From contig NZ_SEMC01000001.1 in assembly GCF_004153195.1 (NCBI RefSeq), positions 1 through 64,000 of the forward strand: a DNA stretch of 64,000 bases, read 5' to 3'. The notes below the pieces were generated by a model that was not told where the DNA came from, did no database searches, and worked only from the letters and a program-made list of their open reading frames with translations. The position numbers and the translations under genes are program-made. The number at the start of each line of letters is the position of its first letter. Within the stretch, counting starts at the first letter, position 1. Below are positions 25,997 through 34,062 of the stretch, in pieces. This DNA is from Sporolactobacillus sp. THM19-2 (GTDB lineage Bacteria; Bacillota; Bacilli; Bacillales; Sporolactobacillaceae).

Positions 25997-27631
25997 TTAC
26001 ACCTTCCTGATATCGAAATAGACCTGCGTACCGGGAGACAGACGGCGGATTACCAGCCCATTGCCGAAAACAAGTTTGACGCGCTGGTGGACATTTTTCA
26101 GACCAATTTTTTTCTCCGGCAGCTCGTCATGATACAGATTCTCGACCACTTTCGGATCGATGCCGGTGCCTGTATCTTCCACGCTGATCCGGATACTGTC
26201 CGCAAGGTCTTTAACGGAAATGGTGACCCGACCGGGTTTTCCTGATTTTAAAACCCCGTGTTTGATCGCATTTTCAACAAGCGGCTGGAGGATCAGGCAG
26301 GGAATTCTGACGTTCACATCGTCAACTTCATAGTTGATATTCAGACGGTCACCAAAGCGAGCTTTTTCAATCGCCACATAGTCGCGGACCTGACCGATTT
26401 CCTTCTTGATATCGATTAATTCTTCGGTATGGTCGAGATTATAGCGCATATAGTTCGCCAGTGTAATGATCAGCTCCCGGGCCTGATCCGGTTTTCGGCG
26501 TATCAGTGAGGCAATGGTATTCAGCGCGTTGAACAGGAAATGCGGATTAATGGAGGTCTGCAGGGCCTTGAGTTCCGCTTTGTTCGCCGCTTCCTTCATC
26601 TGTTCGAGACGTGAAATCTCCACCAGCGTCGAGATGATCTGTGACAGGCCGATGGCCATGGTTTGTGTGGCGTGGCTCATGACATAGGCTTTCTTATAGT
26701 AGATTTTAAGCGTTCCGATCACGCTTCCATTTTCTTTCAAAGGAATGATCAGCACATCCTGGATGCCGGGAATATGGTGTTCTTTTTCCAGGTGTGACAC
26801 GGTGATCTTTCCACTTCTGATGGCCTGCTTTGTAATCTCGCTGACCACATGACCACCGATCGGATAGCGTTCCTTGCCGAAACCGACATAGGCCAGCACA
26901 TGCTCCGTGTCGGTCATGGCCGTGGCATCGGCATGAATCTTGTCCTTGATAATGGTACAGATCTGTTTCAGTGATTCGCTGTTGATCTTTCTGAAATAGG
27001 GCAGGGTTTCATTGGCGATGTCCAGTGACAGTTTCGCCTGTCGTGACGCGATCCGCTCCTTTTCACCTTCGATACTCTGGATTAAAAGGACGATCAGGCC
27101 GATGTTCAGTTCTCCCATGATCATCGGAAAGGCGATCTGCGAGACGATACCTGAACCGACACCGGGACTGGTCATCAATAGGATCAGAACCATGGTCAGG
27201 ATTTCGCAGAACATGCCGGTTGCAATCCCGTAAATCCAGCGCATCGATTTTTTCACTTTGTTGTGAATCAGTCCGGAGACGATCCCGGCAACTGAACTGG
27301 TGATAAAACAGGGGAGAGCCGTCACGCCGTCGATATCTATCAGGTAGCGGTGCAACCCGGAGATCAGACCGGTCGTGATGCCGGGAATCGGACCGAACAG
27401 AATCCCGCTCGAAACGATGGTAATGATCCGTGTATTGACCAGTGAGCCGTCGACCGGTATCCCGGAATACGAACTGAATACGGCAAACGCAGTGAATATC
27501 GCGGTGATAACCATCATCTCAAAGCGTGAATGGCTTTCCTGCTGAAAAATTTCTTTAAATCGCGGAATACGGGTCAGTAAAAAGAGAAAGATCAGGAGCA
27601 GGGCAGCCCGCTCAAACAGGCGGATCAGCAT
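25997..27631 (-). CDS. lytS: LytS-type sensor histidine kinase
   Basis: A 544-residue kinase with an N-terminal 5TM-5TMR_LYT membrane sensor (about 1-190; IPVDGSLVNTRIITIVSSGI, GPIPGITTGLISGLHRYLID), a GAF-like domain (about 225-340), and a His-kinase core with the phospho-acceptor motif INPHFLFNALNTIASLIRR and ATP-binding motifs PLVENAIKHGV and DTGTGID. LytS, BtsS and YpdA homologues sense extracellular pyruvate. The ATG has no close ribosome site: the only strong one (GGAGGAGG) lies about 26 bases upstream, so the start or leader is odd. Downstream are its regulator and a carboxylate carrier. Confidence 0.9.
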   Translation of the reverse strand: MLIRLFERAALLLIFLFLLTRIPRFKEIFQQESHSRFEMMVITAIFTAFAVFSSYSGIPVDGSLVNTRIITIVSSGILFGPIPGITTGLISGLHRYLIDIDGVTALPCFITSSVAGIVSGLIHNKVKKSMRWIYGIATGMFCEILTMVLILLMTSPGVGSGIVSQIAFPMIMGELNIGLIVLLIQSIEGEKERIASRQAKLSLDIANETLPYFRKINSESLKQICTIIKDKIHADATAMTDTEHVLAYVGFGKERYPIGGHVVSEITKQAIRSGKITVSHLEKEHHIPGIQDVLIIPLKENGSVIGTLKIYYKKAYVMSHATQTMAIGLSQIISTLVEISRLEQMKEAANKAELKALQTSINPHFLFNALNTIASLIRRKPDQARELIITLANYMRYNLDHTEELIDIKKEIGQVRDYVAIEKARFGDRLNINYEVDDVNVRIPCLILQPLVENAIKHGVLKSGKPGRVTISVKDLADSIRISVEDTGTGIDPKVVENLYHDELPEKKIGLKNVHQRVKLVFGNGLVIRRLSPGTQVYFDIRKV

Positions 27632-27720
27632 TTCAGATGAAGATATCGTGACGATCCCTTCCTCCTCCGATATTATCTTCAGTTTAGCAGATTACAGCGG
27701 ATTTCGCCTGAAAAGCCGGG

Positions 27721-28728
27721 TCACATTCGGGCCGGAAATCGGGATAATCGTGGGATTCGGGTCTCGACAAGCGGTTCTGTAAACAGGCGTACCGGCCGGC
27801 TTGCAAGAAAATAGCAGAGCGCGACCGAGGCAAGAAACAGGAATCCGTATTGATAAAGATCTTTGATTTTTTCATATACAGGCAGCAGGACCACGAGTTT
27901 AATAAAGAATCCATGAAGCAGGTAGATGTACAGGGTATTCTTCCCGAGAGGGGTGAACGACATCTTTCTCCGCGGGATCAGCATCATGAAAGCAAGAATG
28001 GCGATGCAGGTAATGCCGTACATGGACAACCGTGTCAGTCCGCCACTGAGCGCGGAGAAGCCAAATGTATGATAAGAGGAATCAAACAGCACCCAGTCCT
28101 GAAGCGCTTTTGGAAAAACAAAATGTGTGGCTGCGTAAAGGGCGGCCAGAGTCAGTACACCCAGAGGTCTGCTCCATCTGAAACGAAGCAGTGCTCTGAA
28201 ATTTTCCGACTTCAGCAGATAGCCGAGATAAAAGAACGGGAAGAACGCCAGCGTACGGGAGGCACTGAATTCCGTACCGATCCCGTCAAAAAACCCGGCA
28301 CTGATACCGACCAGTACGGCGACGGGCAGACCGAATCGGCCGAGACGTGAGAAGGGGATCACCATCAGTTTCCAGAAAAGCATACTGATGAGAAACCAGA
28401 GTGTCCAGTGCGGCGTCACGAGACTGAAAGTGAAGTGGTCTTCGTAGCCCGTCGCGTAATAAAAAATGGAGTAGAGTAACTGAAAGATAAAGTAGGGAAT
28501 TAGCGTATGTCTTGCCACATGGCGGACATACCCAGGTTTATTAAAATGCTTTGAAAAGAAGCCTGAGATCAGGATAAATGCAGGCATGTGGAAGATAAAA
28601 ATGAACGTGTACAGCGAATCCACTACCGATATATTTGATTTCAATTGAGTCAGACTGTGACCAAAAACGACAAGCAGAATCAGAAAAAACTTTGCATTGT
28701 CAAAATAACTGCTTCTTTTCTTTGACAT
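27721..28728 (-). CDS. Membrane acyltransferase, family 3
   Basis: A 335-residue protein with about ten membrane helices. It opens with YFDNAKFFLILLVVFGHSL, the family 3 signature with the catalytic His, and continues with FHMPAFILISGFFSKHF and HWTLWFLISMLFWKL. Such enzymes transfer O-acetyl or similar groups to surface polysaccharides or other extracellular molecules. There is no C-terminal SGNH domain, unlike OatA. It stands alone between the LytS gene and a gene-free stretch, so the substrate cannot be guessed. Confidence 0.85.
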   Translation of the reverse strand: MSKKRSSYFDNAKFFLILLVVFGHSLTQLKSNISVVDSLYTFIFIFHMPAFILISGFFSKHFNKPGYVRHVARHTLIPYFIFQLLYSIFYYATGYEDHFTFSLVTPHWTLWFLISMLFWKLMVIPFSRLGRFGLPVAVLVGISAGFFDGIGTEFSASRTLAFFPFFYLGYLLKSENFRALLRFRWSRPLGVLTLAALYAATHFVFPKALQDWVLFDSSYHTFGFSALSGGLTRLSMYGITCIAILAFMMLIPRRKMSFTPLGKNTLYIYLLHGFFIKLVVLLPVYEKIKDLYQYGFLFLASVALCYFLASRPVRLFTEPLVETRIPRLSRFPARM

Positions 28729-28945
28729 CGTGCAATTTTCTCTCCTTTTTTCCCTGATATGAATAGAGTTTCGTATGCAGGTATTCCGGTGTAAGTCTTG
28801 TAATCAAGTGATAAATATTGTGCAATGTATTTGTAATAACTGTTACAGGTTAACGGACTGTGAATCGCCTGCAAACGTTATGATCACGCTTGCTGCAGCC
28901 CCATGAGTTCAACTGACAATCAGCGGGAGATGCGTGCGGGTTAAA

Positions 28946-28974
28946 ATGCAGGCGTTCTGTCGTAACGCCTGCAT
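28946..28974. repeat. Perfect 11-bp inverted repeat
   Basis: ATGCAGGCGTT and AACGCCTGCAT are separated by seven bases. There is no T-run on either side, so it is not a typical terminator. It could be an operator or part of a small RNA. Confidence 0.6.
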
Positions 28975-29291
28975 GAGCACGTCCTGTGTGCCCGAAACAC
29001 CTCCATTAATTGAAGTTTCACTAAATATTTTCATCGCTTTTAATGAGATAAAAAAGCCCCTTATGTTCTCTTTCAGAAGGCGCGTTTCGTGCGATCAGAT
29101 GAAGAGAAAACTAAGAAGCAAACTATGTTATAGCACATTAGAAAAGGAAAGAAAAGAGAAGTAAAACAGTTGCATTTATCAGATTTTCATGAGCTTTGAC
29201 TGCAAAAAGAGGAGTTCAGTCAGATCGGGGAAAGCGCGTGCTGTATCTGATCCGGTGACGATACAGAAGCCTTCTGTTATGTGGCGTATTC

Positions 29292-29340
29292 AGTCAGGCG
29301 CCCGGGTAATCCGTTCTCTTCGCCTGACTTGCTGACCCGG
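29292..29340. other. Potential H-type pseudoknot
   Basis: AGTCAGGCG (29292-29300) pairs with CGCCTGACT (29321-29329). Within the loop, CCGGGT (29302-29307) can pair with ACCCGG (29335-29340) beyond the stem. The geometry is that of an H-type pseudoknot. No gene follows closely on either strand. Confidence 0.3.
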
Positions 29341-29398
29341 CAGGAGTCTTGCGCCTTACGCTCAAATTCATGAAGGGTAAAATCAACATTTAGCGTGA

Positions 29399-29443
29399 AA
29401 AAGCGGAGCATCAGCCCGTTCAATGAGCTGATGCTCCGCTTTT
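29399..29443. terminator. Terminator after rpiB
   Basis: A perfect 17-bp inverted repeat (left arm AAAAGCGGAGCATCAGC, right arm its complement) with an 11-base loop. A and T runs make it work in both directions. It lies 13 bp beyond the rpiB stop. Confidence 0.9.
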
Positions 29444-29455
29444 CTATGCCCCTGA

Positions 29456-29926
29456 TCAGATTCCAGATAGTTTCTTCAGATGCTTTTCGGATATGGCTTT
29501 CACTTTTTTCACGCGTCGGACATATTTTTCCACATCGGTTATCGGATCGGTATGCATCCACACATTGACGATGTCAAGGGCAATGCCGGAACCGATAATT
29601 TTACCGCCAAGGCAGAGAACATTGCTGTCCGTATGCTGGCGGGCAAGTTTTGCACAGAACGGATCCTGGCAGACAGCTGCCGTCAGGCCATATATCCGGT
29701 TTGCAATCAGTGCACTCCCGTAGCCCACGCCGTCTACGAAGATGCCGCGTTCTGCTTCTCCGCGGGCAACCGCGAGTGAAGCCGGATAAACGTAATCGGG
29801 CAGATCACAGGATGCCTTGCTGCCTGTTCCAAAGTCAGTGACTTCGTGGCCCTGACTTTCCAGCCATTCTTTAATTTCCCCTTTCAATTCAAATCCTGCA
29901 TGATCACTTGCCATGGCAATTTTCAC
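29456..29926 (-). CDS. rpiB: RpiB/LacAB-family sugar-phosphate isomerase, atypical active site
   Basis: The 156-residue protein starts like ribose-5-phosphate isomerase B (MKIAMASDHAGFELKGEIKE, DFGTGSKASCDLPDY) and has the expected length. RpiB interconverts ribose-5-phosphate and ribulose-5-phosphate. The catalytic loop, normally ICGTGIGMSIAANK, here reads VDGVGYGSALIANR: the catalytic Cys is replaced by Asp65 and the GTGIGMS turn is rewritten. Either chemistry uses another residue (as in mycobacterial RpiB) or the substrate differs. The start is a GTG nine bases after GGAGG. A strong terminator follows; it seems monocistronic. Confidence 0.8.
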   Translation of the reverse strand: MKIAMASDHAGFELKGEIKEWLESQGHEVTDFGTGSKASCDLPDYVYPASLAVARGEAERGIFVDGVGYGSALIANRIYGLTAAVCQDPFCAKLARQHTDSNVLCLGGKIIGSGIALDIVNVWMHTDPITDVEKYVRRVKKVKAISEKHLKKLSGI

Positions 29927-30084
29927 TGTTCATGCCTCCAGTATGTTATTCATTCCTGATTTTTCCTTTCTATCATATCATCCTGCGGCTCGTCCTGCTG
30001 ATGCATGCCTTCTGTAGAAAGCCAGATGTCGCCAGAGGCCTTTTTTCTGAACCTCTTTTCTGCAAAAAAATTTATACCTTCTTA

Positions 30085-30120
30085 AAGTATGAAGAAAAGT
30101 ATGAAGAAAAGTATGAAGAA
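30085..30120 (+). repeat. Three tandem 12-bp repeats
   Basis: AAGTATGAAGAA occurs three times head to tail without mismatch, just upstream of the zinc-transporter promoter. Length is a multiple of three, and in one frame it reads YEEK, but I see no real gene covering it. Confidence 0.85.
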
Positions 30121-30138
30121 AAGATTCAAGGCATAGGC

Positions 30139-30167
30139 TTGACAAAGTAAATCGAAAACATTACCAT
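30139..30167 (+). promoter_or_regulatory. Promoter of the zinc importer operon
   Basis: TTGACA (-35, 30139-30144), 17-bp spacer, TACCAT (-10, 30162-30167). The -10 falls inside the first Zur-like box, so a bound Zur would block RNA polymerase. Confidence 0.65.
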
Positions 30168-30169
30168 TT
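30149..30169. promoter_or_regulatory. Zur-like box, upstream copy
   Basis: AAATCG, AA, ATTAC and ATTT of the Bacillus Zur consensus AAATCGTAATNATTACGATTT are kept, with about three mismatches. It covers the -10 of the znuACB promoter. Confidence 0.5.
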
Positions 30170-30179
30170 AGTGTACAGT

Positions 30180-30200
30180 AAATCGTAATAATTACGTTTT
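30180..30200. promoter_or_regulatory. Zur box, downstream copy
   Basis: AAATCGTAATAATTACGTTTT matches the Bacillus subtilis Zur consensus with a single mismatch. It lies just downstream of the -10, 35 bp before the lipoprotein gene, the classical place for zinc-dependent repression. Confidence 0.9.
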
Positions 30201-30234
30201 AACCATTTCCAGACAGAGGATCAGGAGGAGAAGC

Positions 30235-31137
30235 ATGCGGAGCTTAGCGGGGAAGTCTGTGCTTTTGTGCAGTGTACTGATTCTATTCACGGGTTTACTC
30301 GCAGGTTGCGGGAGCGGACGTGCCGGATCCGGCGGGTCGGACTCCCGAATACACATTGTCGCCGCAGAGGATTTCTATGGTGAAGTAGCAAAAGCAGTCG
30401 GCGGTGATTATGTTCATGTTACATCGATTATCCATCATGCGAGTGCTGACCCGCATGATTTTGAAATGACGCCGGATGTTGCACGAAAAGTGGATGGAGC
30501 TTCTGTCGTTCTTTATAATGGTGTCGGTTATGACGGCTGGATGGATGAGCTGGTAGATGCCGGAAGCCGTGATAAGAAAATCATACGTGTAGCAGAGGAT
30601 ATCCTGAAGAAGAAGAACGGTGATAATGAACATGTCTGGTACGATCCGGAGACCATGCCGAAACTGGCGGATTACCTTGCATCTGTTCTGTCAGACATTG
30701 ATCCGGATCATGCAGATGTTTTTAAAAAGAATGCCCAGGCATATCAGCAGGACATTCGGCCTGTGCGGGATCTGGTGCATCAGCTGAGTGAAAAAACATC
30801 CGGTCAGCGTGTCGATGTTTCGGAGCCTGTTTTTGACTATATGCTCGAAGCTCTGGGTTACAGGATCAGTAACAGTCACTTTAAGCAGGCGGTGGAAAAA
30901 GGAACAGATCCTTCTCCGCAGGACATCACAAAGATGAGAAAAGATATGGAAGAAAAGCGGATCGCCTTTTTCGTCAGCAATATTCAGGAGATGAGCCCGA
31001 CCGTTGAAAAGATGGTTGCCCTGGCAAAGCGGAATGATCTCCCTGTTGTGGAGGTTACGGAGACGCTCCCTGACGGAAAAGATTATAAAATGTGGATGCT
31101 GGATATATTAAAACAGGTAGAAAAGGCCCAGAAATAA
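30235..31137 (+). CDS. znuA: Zinc ABC transporter substrate-binding lipoprotein
   Basis: A 300-residue lipoprotein (signal peptide with lipobox LLAGC, Cys25) of the cluster A-I metal-binding family. Likely ligands lie in HHASADPHDFEMTP (about 67-80), EHVWYDPETMP (about 125-135) and NSHFKQAVEKG, the positions expected for His ligands; the last His region and VSNIQEMSP complete the site. There is no long His-rich loop, so it is closer to Lactobacillales/Bacillus AdcA-type proteins than to E. coli ZnuA. It captures zinc outside the cell for the ZnuBC importer. The Zur boxes upstream support zinc rather than manganese. Confidence 0.92.
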   Translation: MRSLAGKSVLLCSVLILFTGLLAGCGSGRAGSGGSDSRIHIVAAEDFYGEVAKAVGGDYVHVTSIIHHASADPHDFEMTPDVARKVDGASVVLYNGVGYDGWMDELVDAGSRDKKIIRVAEDILKKKNGDNEHVWYDPETMPKLADYLASVLSDIDPDHADVFKKNAQAYQQDIRPVRDLVHQLSEKTSGQRVDVSEPVFDYMLEALGYRISNSHFKQAVEKGTDPSPQDITKMRKDMEEKRIAFFVSNIQEMSPTVEKMVALAKRNDLPVVEVTETLPDGKDYKMWMLDILKQVEKAQK

Positions 31138-31163
31138 AGCGTGAACGAGAGGAGGAGATCTGT

Positions 31164-31934
31164 GTGAGCGGTCAATTGCAGGTGAAGGATCTGACGGTCG
31201 GGTTCGGTGGCGAAACGATTCTTGATCATTTGTCTTTTCAGGTGTCAGGTGGTGAACTGCTGGCGATTATTGGTCCGAACGGAGCCGGAAAGTCCACCCT
31301 GCTGAAAACCATCATCGGGATGATTAAACCCCGGGAGGGAACGGTAAAACTCCATGATAACAGGAGAAATGCAGCGATCGGCTACGTCCCTCAGTCACGG
31401 ATGATCGATGAAGAAACGCCGATTTCAGCGAAGGACTTTGTTTCTCTCGGTCTGTCGTCACGCTTCATCCCCTGGCTTTCAGCTAAAGAGCGCCTGACGG
31501 TAAAAAAAGCGATGATGATGACCGAATCGATTCATCTGGCCAAAAAATCGGTTGGGAGGCTGTCCGGCGGTGAGCGGCAGCGCCTTTTTATTGCTCAGGC
31601 CCTGGTTCGCCATCCGGATTTCCTGATGCTCGACGAATCAACGGCTAATCTTGATCCGAATGCCCAGGAACAGATGATGCAGCTGGTTCGTCGATTATGT
31701 AAAAATCAGGGTATTGCCGTTCTGTTTATCTGTCATGATCTGCATATGGTCCATGAATATGCTGATCAGGTTCTGTTCATGTCGCGCGGCCACTATGAAA
31801 TCGGCAGTGTGAATGAAGTACTTGGCGGGAAGGCCCGCGACTGGCTGTACCATGCGACGGATGAAGAAAAGCCGGAAAAGTCAGGACTGTTCAGAGAGAG
31901 AGAAGCCGGCCAACTGACCGATCGTATCTATTAA
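31164..31934 (+). CDS. znuC: Zinc ABC transporter ATP-binding protein
   Basis: A 256-residue ABC ATPase with Walker A GPNGAGKST, signature LSGGERQRL, Walker B LMLDESTANLD and switch His in VLFICHDLHM. It powers zinc import with the neighbouring lipoprotein and permease. The GTG at 31164, seven bases after GAGGAGGAG, is the likely start; an earlier in-frame ATG would lie inside the znuA coding sequence. Note Ser in place of Pro/Ala in the DES (usually DEP) Walker B, a harmless-looking variant. Confidence 0.92.
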   Translation: MSGQLQVKDLTVGFGGETILDHLSFQVSGGELLAIIGPNGAGKSTLLKTIIGMIKPREGTVKLHDNRRNAAIGYVPQSRMIDEETPISAKDFVSLGLSSRFIPWLSAKERLTVKKAMMMTESIHLAKKSVGRLSGGERQRLFIAQALVRHPDFLMLDESTANLDPNAQEQMMQLVRRLCKNQGIAVLFICHDLHMVHEYADQVLFMSRGHYEIGSVNEVLGGKARDWLYHATDEEKPEKSGLFREREAGQLTDRIY

Positions 31935-31959
31935 TCTCGTTTTCCCGGAGGATGGATTT

Positions 31960-32772
31960 ATGTTTCAATATGATTTTATGCAGCATGCCTTTGTTGCGGG
32001 GACACTCGTCGCCCTGATGTGTGGTGCAATCGGTGTTTTTGTCATCGCCCGCAATTTGTCATTTATTACGCATACCTTTTCGCACATCGGTTTTGCCGGC
32101 GCGGCATTTGCTGTACTAATCGGAATCAGCCCGCTGAGCGGGCTTCTGCTTTTTACCATGATCAGCGCGTTGTTCATCGGTCAGATGGGGGTGCGGATGT
32201 TCCGCCGCGATGCGTCAATCAGTGTGATTCTGAGCCTTTTTCTTGGGCTGGGTATTCTTTTTCTTTCTTTATCCAATAAGCAGGCAAACTTTACGACCAG
32301 CATTCTGTTTGGCAGTGTGATTGGGATCAATGTCCGGGATGTGCGTGAGATCGCCGTGCTGTCGTTTATTGTCCTGCTGCTGATTGCCCTGGGTTACCGC
32401 TGGCTGAAGTTTGATTCCTTTGATCAGACGGGGGCGGAAGCGGCAGGCCTTCCGATCCAGCTGATTTCCGTCGGCTTTCTGCTGCTTCTGTCGGTGGCTG
32501 TCAGTGTCACGGTGCAGATCATCGGGGCACTGCTTGTTTTTGCCCTGATGACCGTTCCGGCAGCAGCGGCCCGCTGTTTTGTCCGGTCGATTTTCGGGAT
32601 GATTATCCTGTCGTCGGCTCTGGCCGTTCTTGGTGTCTGGTTCGGACTCGTCATGAGTTACTACACCAATGCACCGGTCAGTTTCTTCATTACGAGTTTC
32701 GAAGCGGCCATGTATTTTATCGGACTCGGATTCAGACGTCTGTATGCGGAACGGAATGCCATGCAGGAGTGA
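31960..32772 (+). CDS. znuB: Zinc ABC transporter permease
   Basis: A 270-residue ABC-3 family membrane protein with about eight helices. Family blocks include VIARNLSFITHTFSHIGFAG near the N-terminus and LLVFALMTVPAAAARCF in the second half. It starts at an ATG behind GGAGG and lies 25 bp after znuC; a terminator follows 2 bp after its stop, closing the three-gene operon. It forms the membrane channel for zinc. Confidence 0.93.
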   Translation: MFQYDFMQHAFVAGTLVALMCGAIGVFVIARNLSFITHTFSHIGFAGAAFAVLIGISPLSGLLLFTMISALFIGQMGVRMFRRDASISVILSLFLGLGILFLSLSNKQANFTTSILFGSVIGINVRDVREIAVLSFIVLLLIALGYRWLKFDSFDQTGAEAAGLPIQLISVGFLLLLSVAVSVTVQIIGALLVFALMTVPAAAARCFVRSIFGMIILSSALAVLGVWFGLVMSYYTNAPVSFFITSFEAAMYFIGLGFRRLYAERNAMQE

Positions 32773-32774
32773 AT

Positions 32775-32802
32775 AAAGGACCGGCAGAATTGCCGGCCCT
32801 TT
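32775..32802. terminator. Terminator between znuB and cvfB
   Basis: AAAGG-A-CCGGCA pairs with TGCCGG-C-CCTTT around a GAAT loop, with T-rich sequence after it. The convergent znuB and cvfB transcripts both run into it; it slightly overlaps the cvfB stop codon. Confidence 0.85.
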
Positions 32803-33658
32803 ATTTCTCAACGAGATAACTCCACCCGTCTTTTTGAACTAATTTGCCTTCTTTCATCAGCTTTCCAAGGGCCTTTTTAAAATCACCTTTACTGATTGAA
32901 AAATGTTTGCGGATATCTTCCGGAAGGCTTTTATCCGTATAGGGCATGGTCCCACCGCGGCCCCTCAGATACTCCAGAATGCCAGCCGCATGCTGATCAA
33001 TCATCTCAAAGCTTCGCGGGAGCATGGAAAGCGTGATCCGCCCGTCTTTTATCCCGGTTACGCGGCCATGGAACGTGCGGCCGATCCGCATCTTCCTGTC
33101 GGATTCTCTCCGGTGAATGAAGCCCAGATACCCATCTTCGGTAATAAAATGCGCGCCGTCTGCCATCAGCCGGTACACGGTCGCTTCAGTTTCTTTATTA
33201 AAGAAACTTTCCGGAGCAGGGATCGAGATGACGTTCATGATCGACTCATTTGCCGGTTTTGCAAACAGCCTGTCTTTCTTATCCAGCATCAGACTCAGGT
33301 ACAGGCGGTCTCCTTTCTGTGGCCACTCATCGAGAGATTCCGGCAGATCATCCTTCGAGAACAGAATATCTTTATGAATGCCAATATCGACAAATACGCC
33401 ATATCGTTTATGCACGGAGACAACCGGTGCCCAGTCATAGATGCCGATTCTGATTTTCGGAATCGTCATCGTCGCTGCAAGACGTCCCTGATGGTCCTGA
33501 TAAAGGAAGACTTTCTGTTTTGCTTGTTCGTCCACCGGCTCGATGGCGTCATTCGCGTGCATCAGAATCTCCTGCCTGCCGTCGGTCAGAAAATAACCGA
33601 ACGGTGCTTTATGTGCCAGGTCAAGTGTCACAACCGTACCCGCTTTTAATGGTTCCAA
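32801..33658 (-). CDS. cvfB: CvfB/YitL S1-domain RNA-binding protein
   Basis: A 285-residue protein with tandem S1-type OB folds (e.g. VVSVHKRYGVFVDIGIHKDILF and FHGRVTGIKDGRITLSM) and a C-terminal winged-helix segment (DIRKHFSISKGDFKKALGKL). This is the order in CvfB (conserved virulence factor B) of Staphylococcus and YitL of Bacillus, which bind RNA and affect gene expression. The TTG at 33658 lies five bases after AAGGTGG; an in-frame GTG at 33667 overlaps that site and is less likely. Confidence 0.88.
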   Translation of the reverse strand: MEPLKAGTVVTLDLAHKAPFGYFLTDGRQEILMHANDAIEPVDEQAKQKVFLYQDHQGRLAATMTIPKIRIGIYDWAPVVSVHKRYGVFVDIGIHKDILFSKDDLPESLDEWPQKGDRLYLSLMLDKKDRLFAKPANESIMNVISIPAPESFFNKETEATVYRLMADGAHFITEDGYLGFIHRRESDRKMRIGRTFHGRVTGIKDGRITLSMLPRSFEMIDQHAAGILEYLRGRGGTMPYTDKSLPEDIRKHFSISKGDFKKALGKLMKEGKLVQKDGWSYLVEK

Positions 33659-33892
33659 CCTGTCCACCTTCTTTTCATCGGGCCTGCCTGTTTCTTAAAC
33701 TTTGCTATCACCCGTCTCATTATACCATGTCTGAGTCAGCCGGGCTTTAGGACGCAGGCGTTATCTTTTCGGCTGCTATGAAAATGGGGCGATTCACAGA
33801 GCGATTTTGCCGGATGTCCGGAATAGAATAGATAGAACCGATAGTTACAATATCTTTTGCGGATTGTCAAGAGCTGCAGCACAGATCATGCA

Positions 33893-33906
33893 TGAAAACG
33901 ATAACA
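33893..33906. promoter_or_regulatory. Perfect cre box upstream of odhAB
   Basis: TGAAAACGATAACA matches every defined position of the CcpA cre consensus TGWAANCGNTNWCA. It is about 30 bp upstream of the putative -35 and 157 bp before the odhA start. Confidence 0.75.
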
Positions 33907-33936
33907 AAAACACATCATTTCATAATATCGTAACAA

Positions 33937-33965
33937 TTTAAACTTCAGAAGCTCTATGCTACAAT
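33937..33965 (+). promoter_or_regulatory. Likely odhAB promoter
   Basis: TTTAAA (33937-33942), 17-bp spacer, TACAAT (33960-33965). The -10 is good and the -35 weak. A leader of about 90 nt would precede the odhA start. Confidence 0.5.
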
Positions 33966-34062
33966 AAATCTGCAAGCGGATATTCACAGTTTAGTCAAAT
34001 TATTGCTGATGTTTCGAACAAGGGGAAAGTGTGACTCAAATACTCTTAGGGAGCGATGTGCA

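Larger units (their letters stand above)
28729..29398. other. Gene-free region with two structured elements
   Basis: About 670 bp between the divergently read acyltransferase promoter and the rpiB terminator. Short open frames (e.g. 28934-29164) have no ribosome site or recognisable product. It contains a perfect 11-bp hairpin (28946-28974) and a potential pseudoknot (29292-29340), listed separately. Confidence 0.5.

Noticed and set aside
29908-30150. 80-codon frame reading through the YEEK repeats upstream of znuA
   Set aside because: It overlaps the rpiB start region and the zinc promoter area and has no ribosome site; the repeat is better seen as promoter-adjacent DNA.
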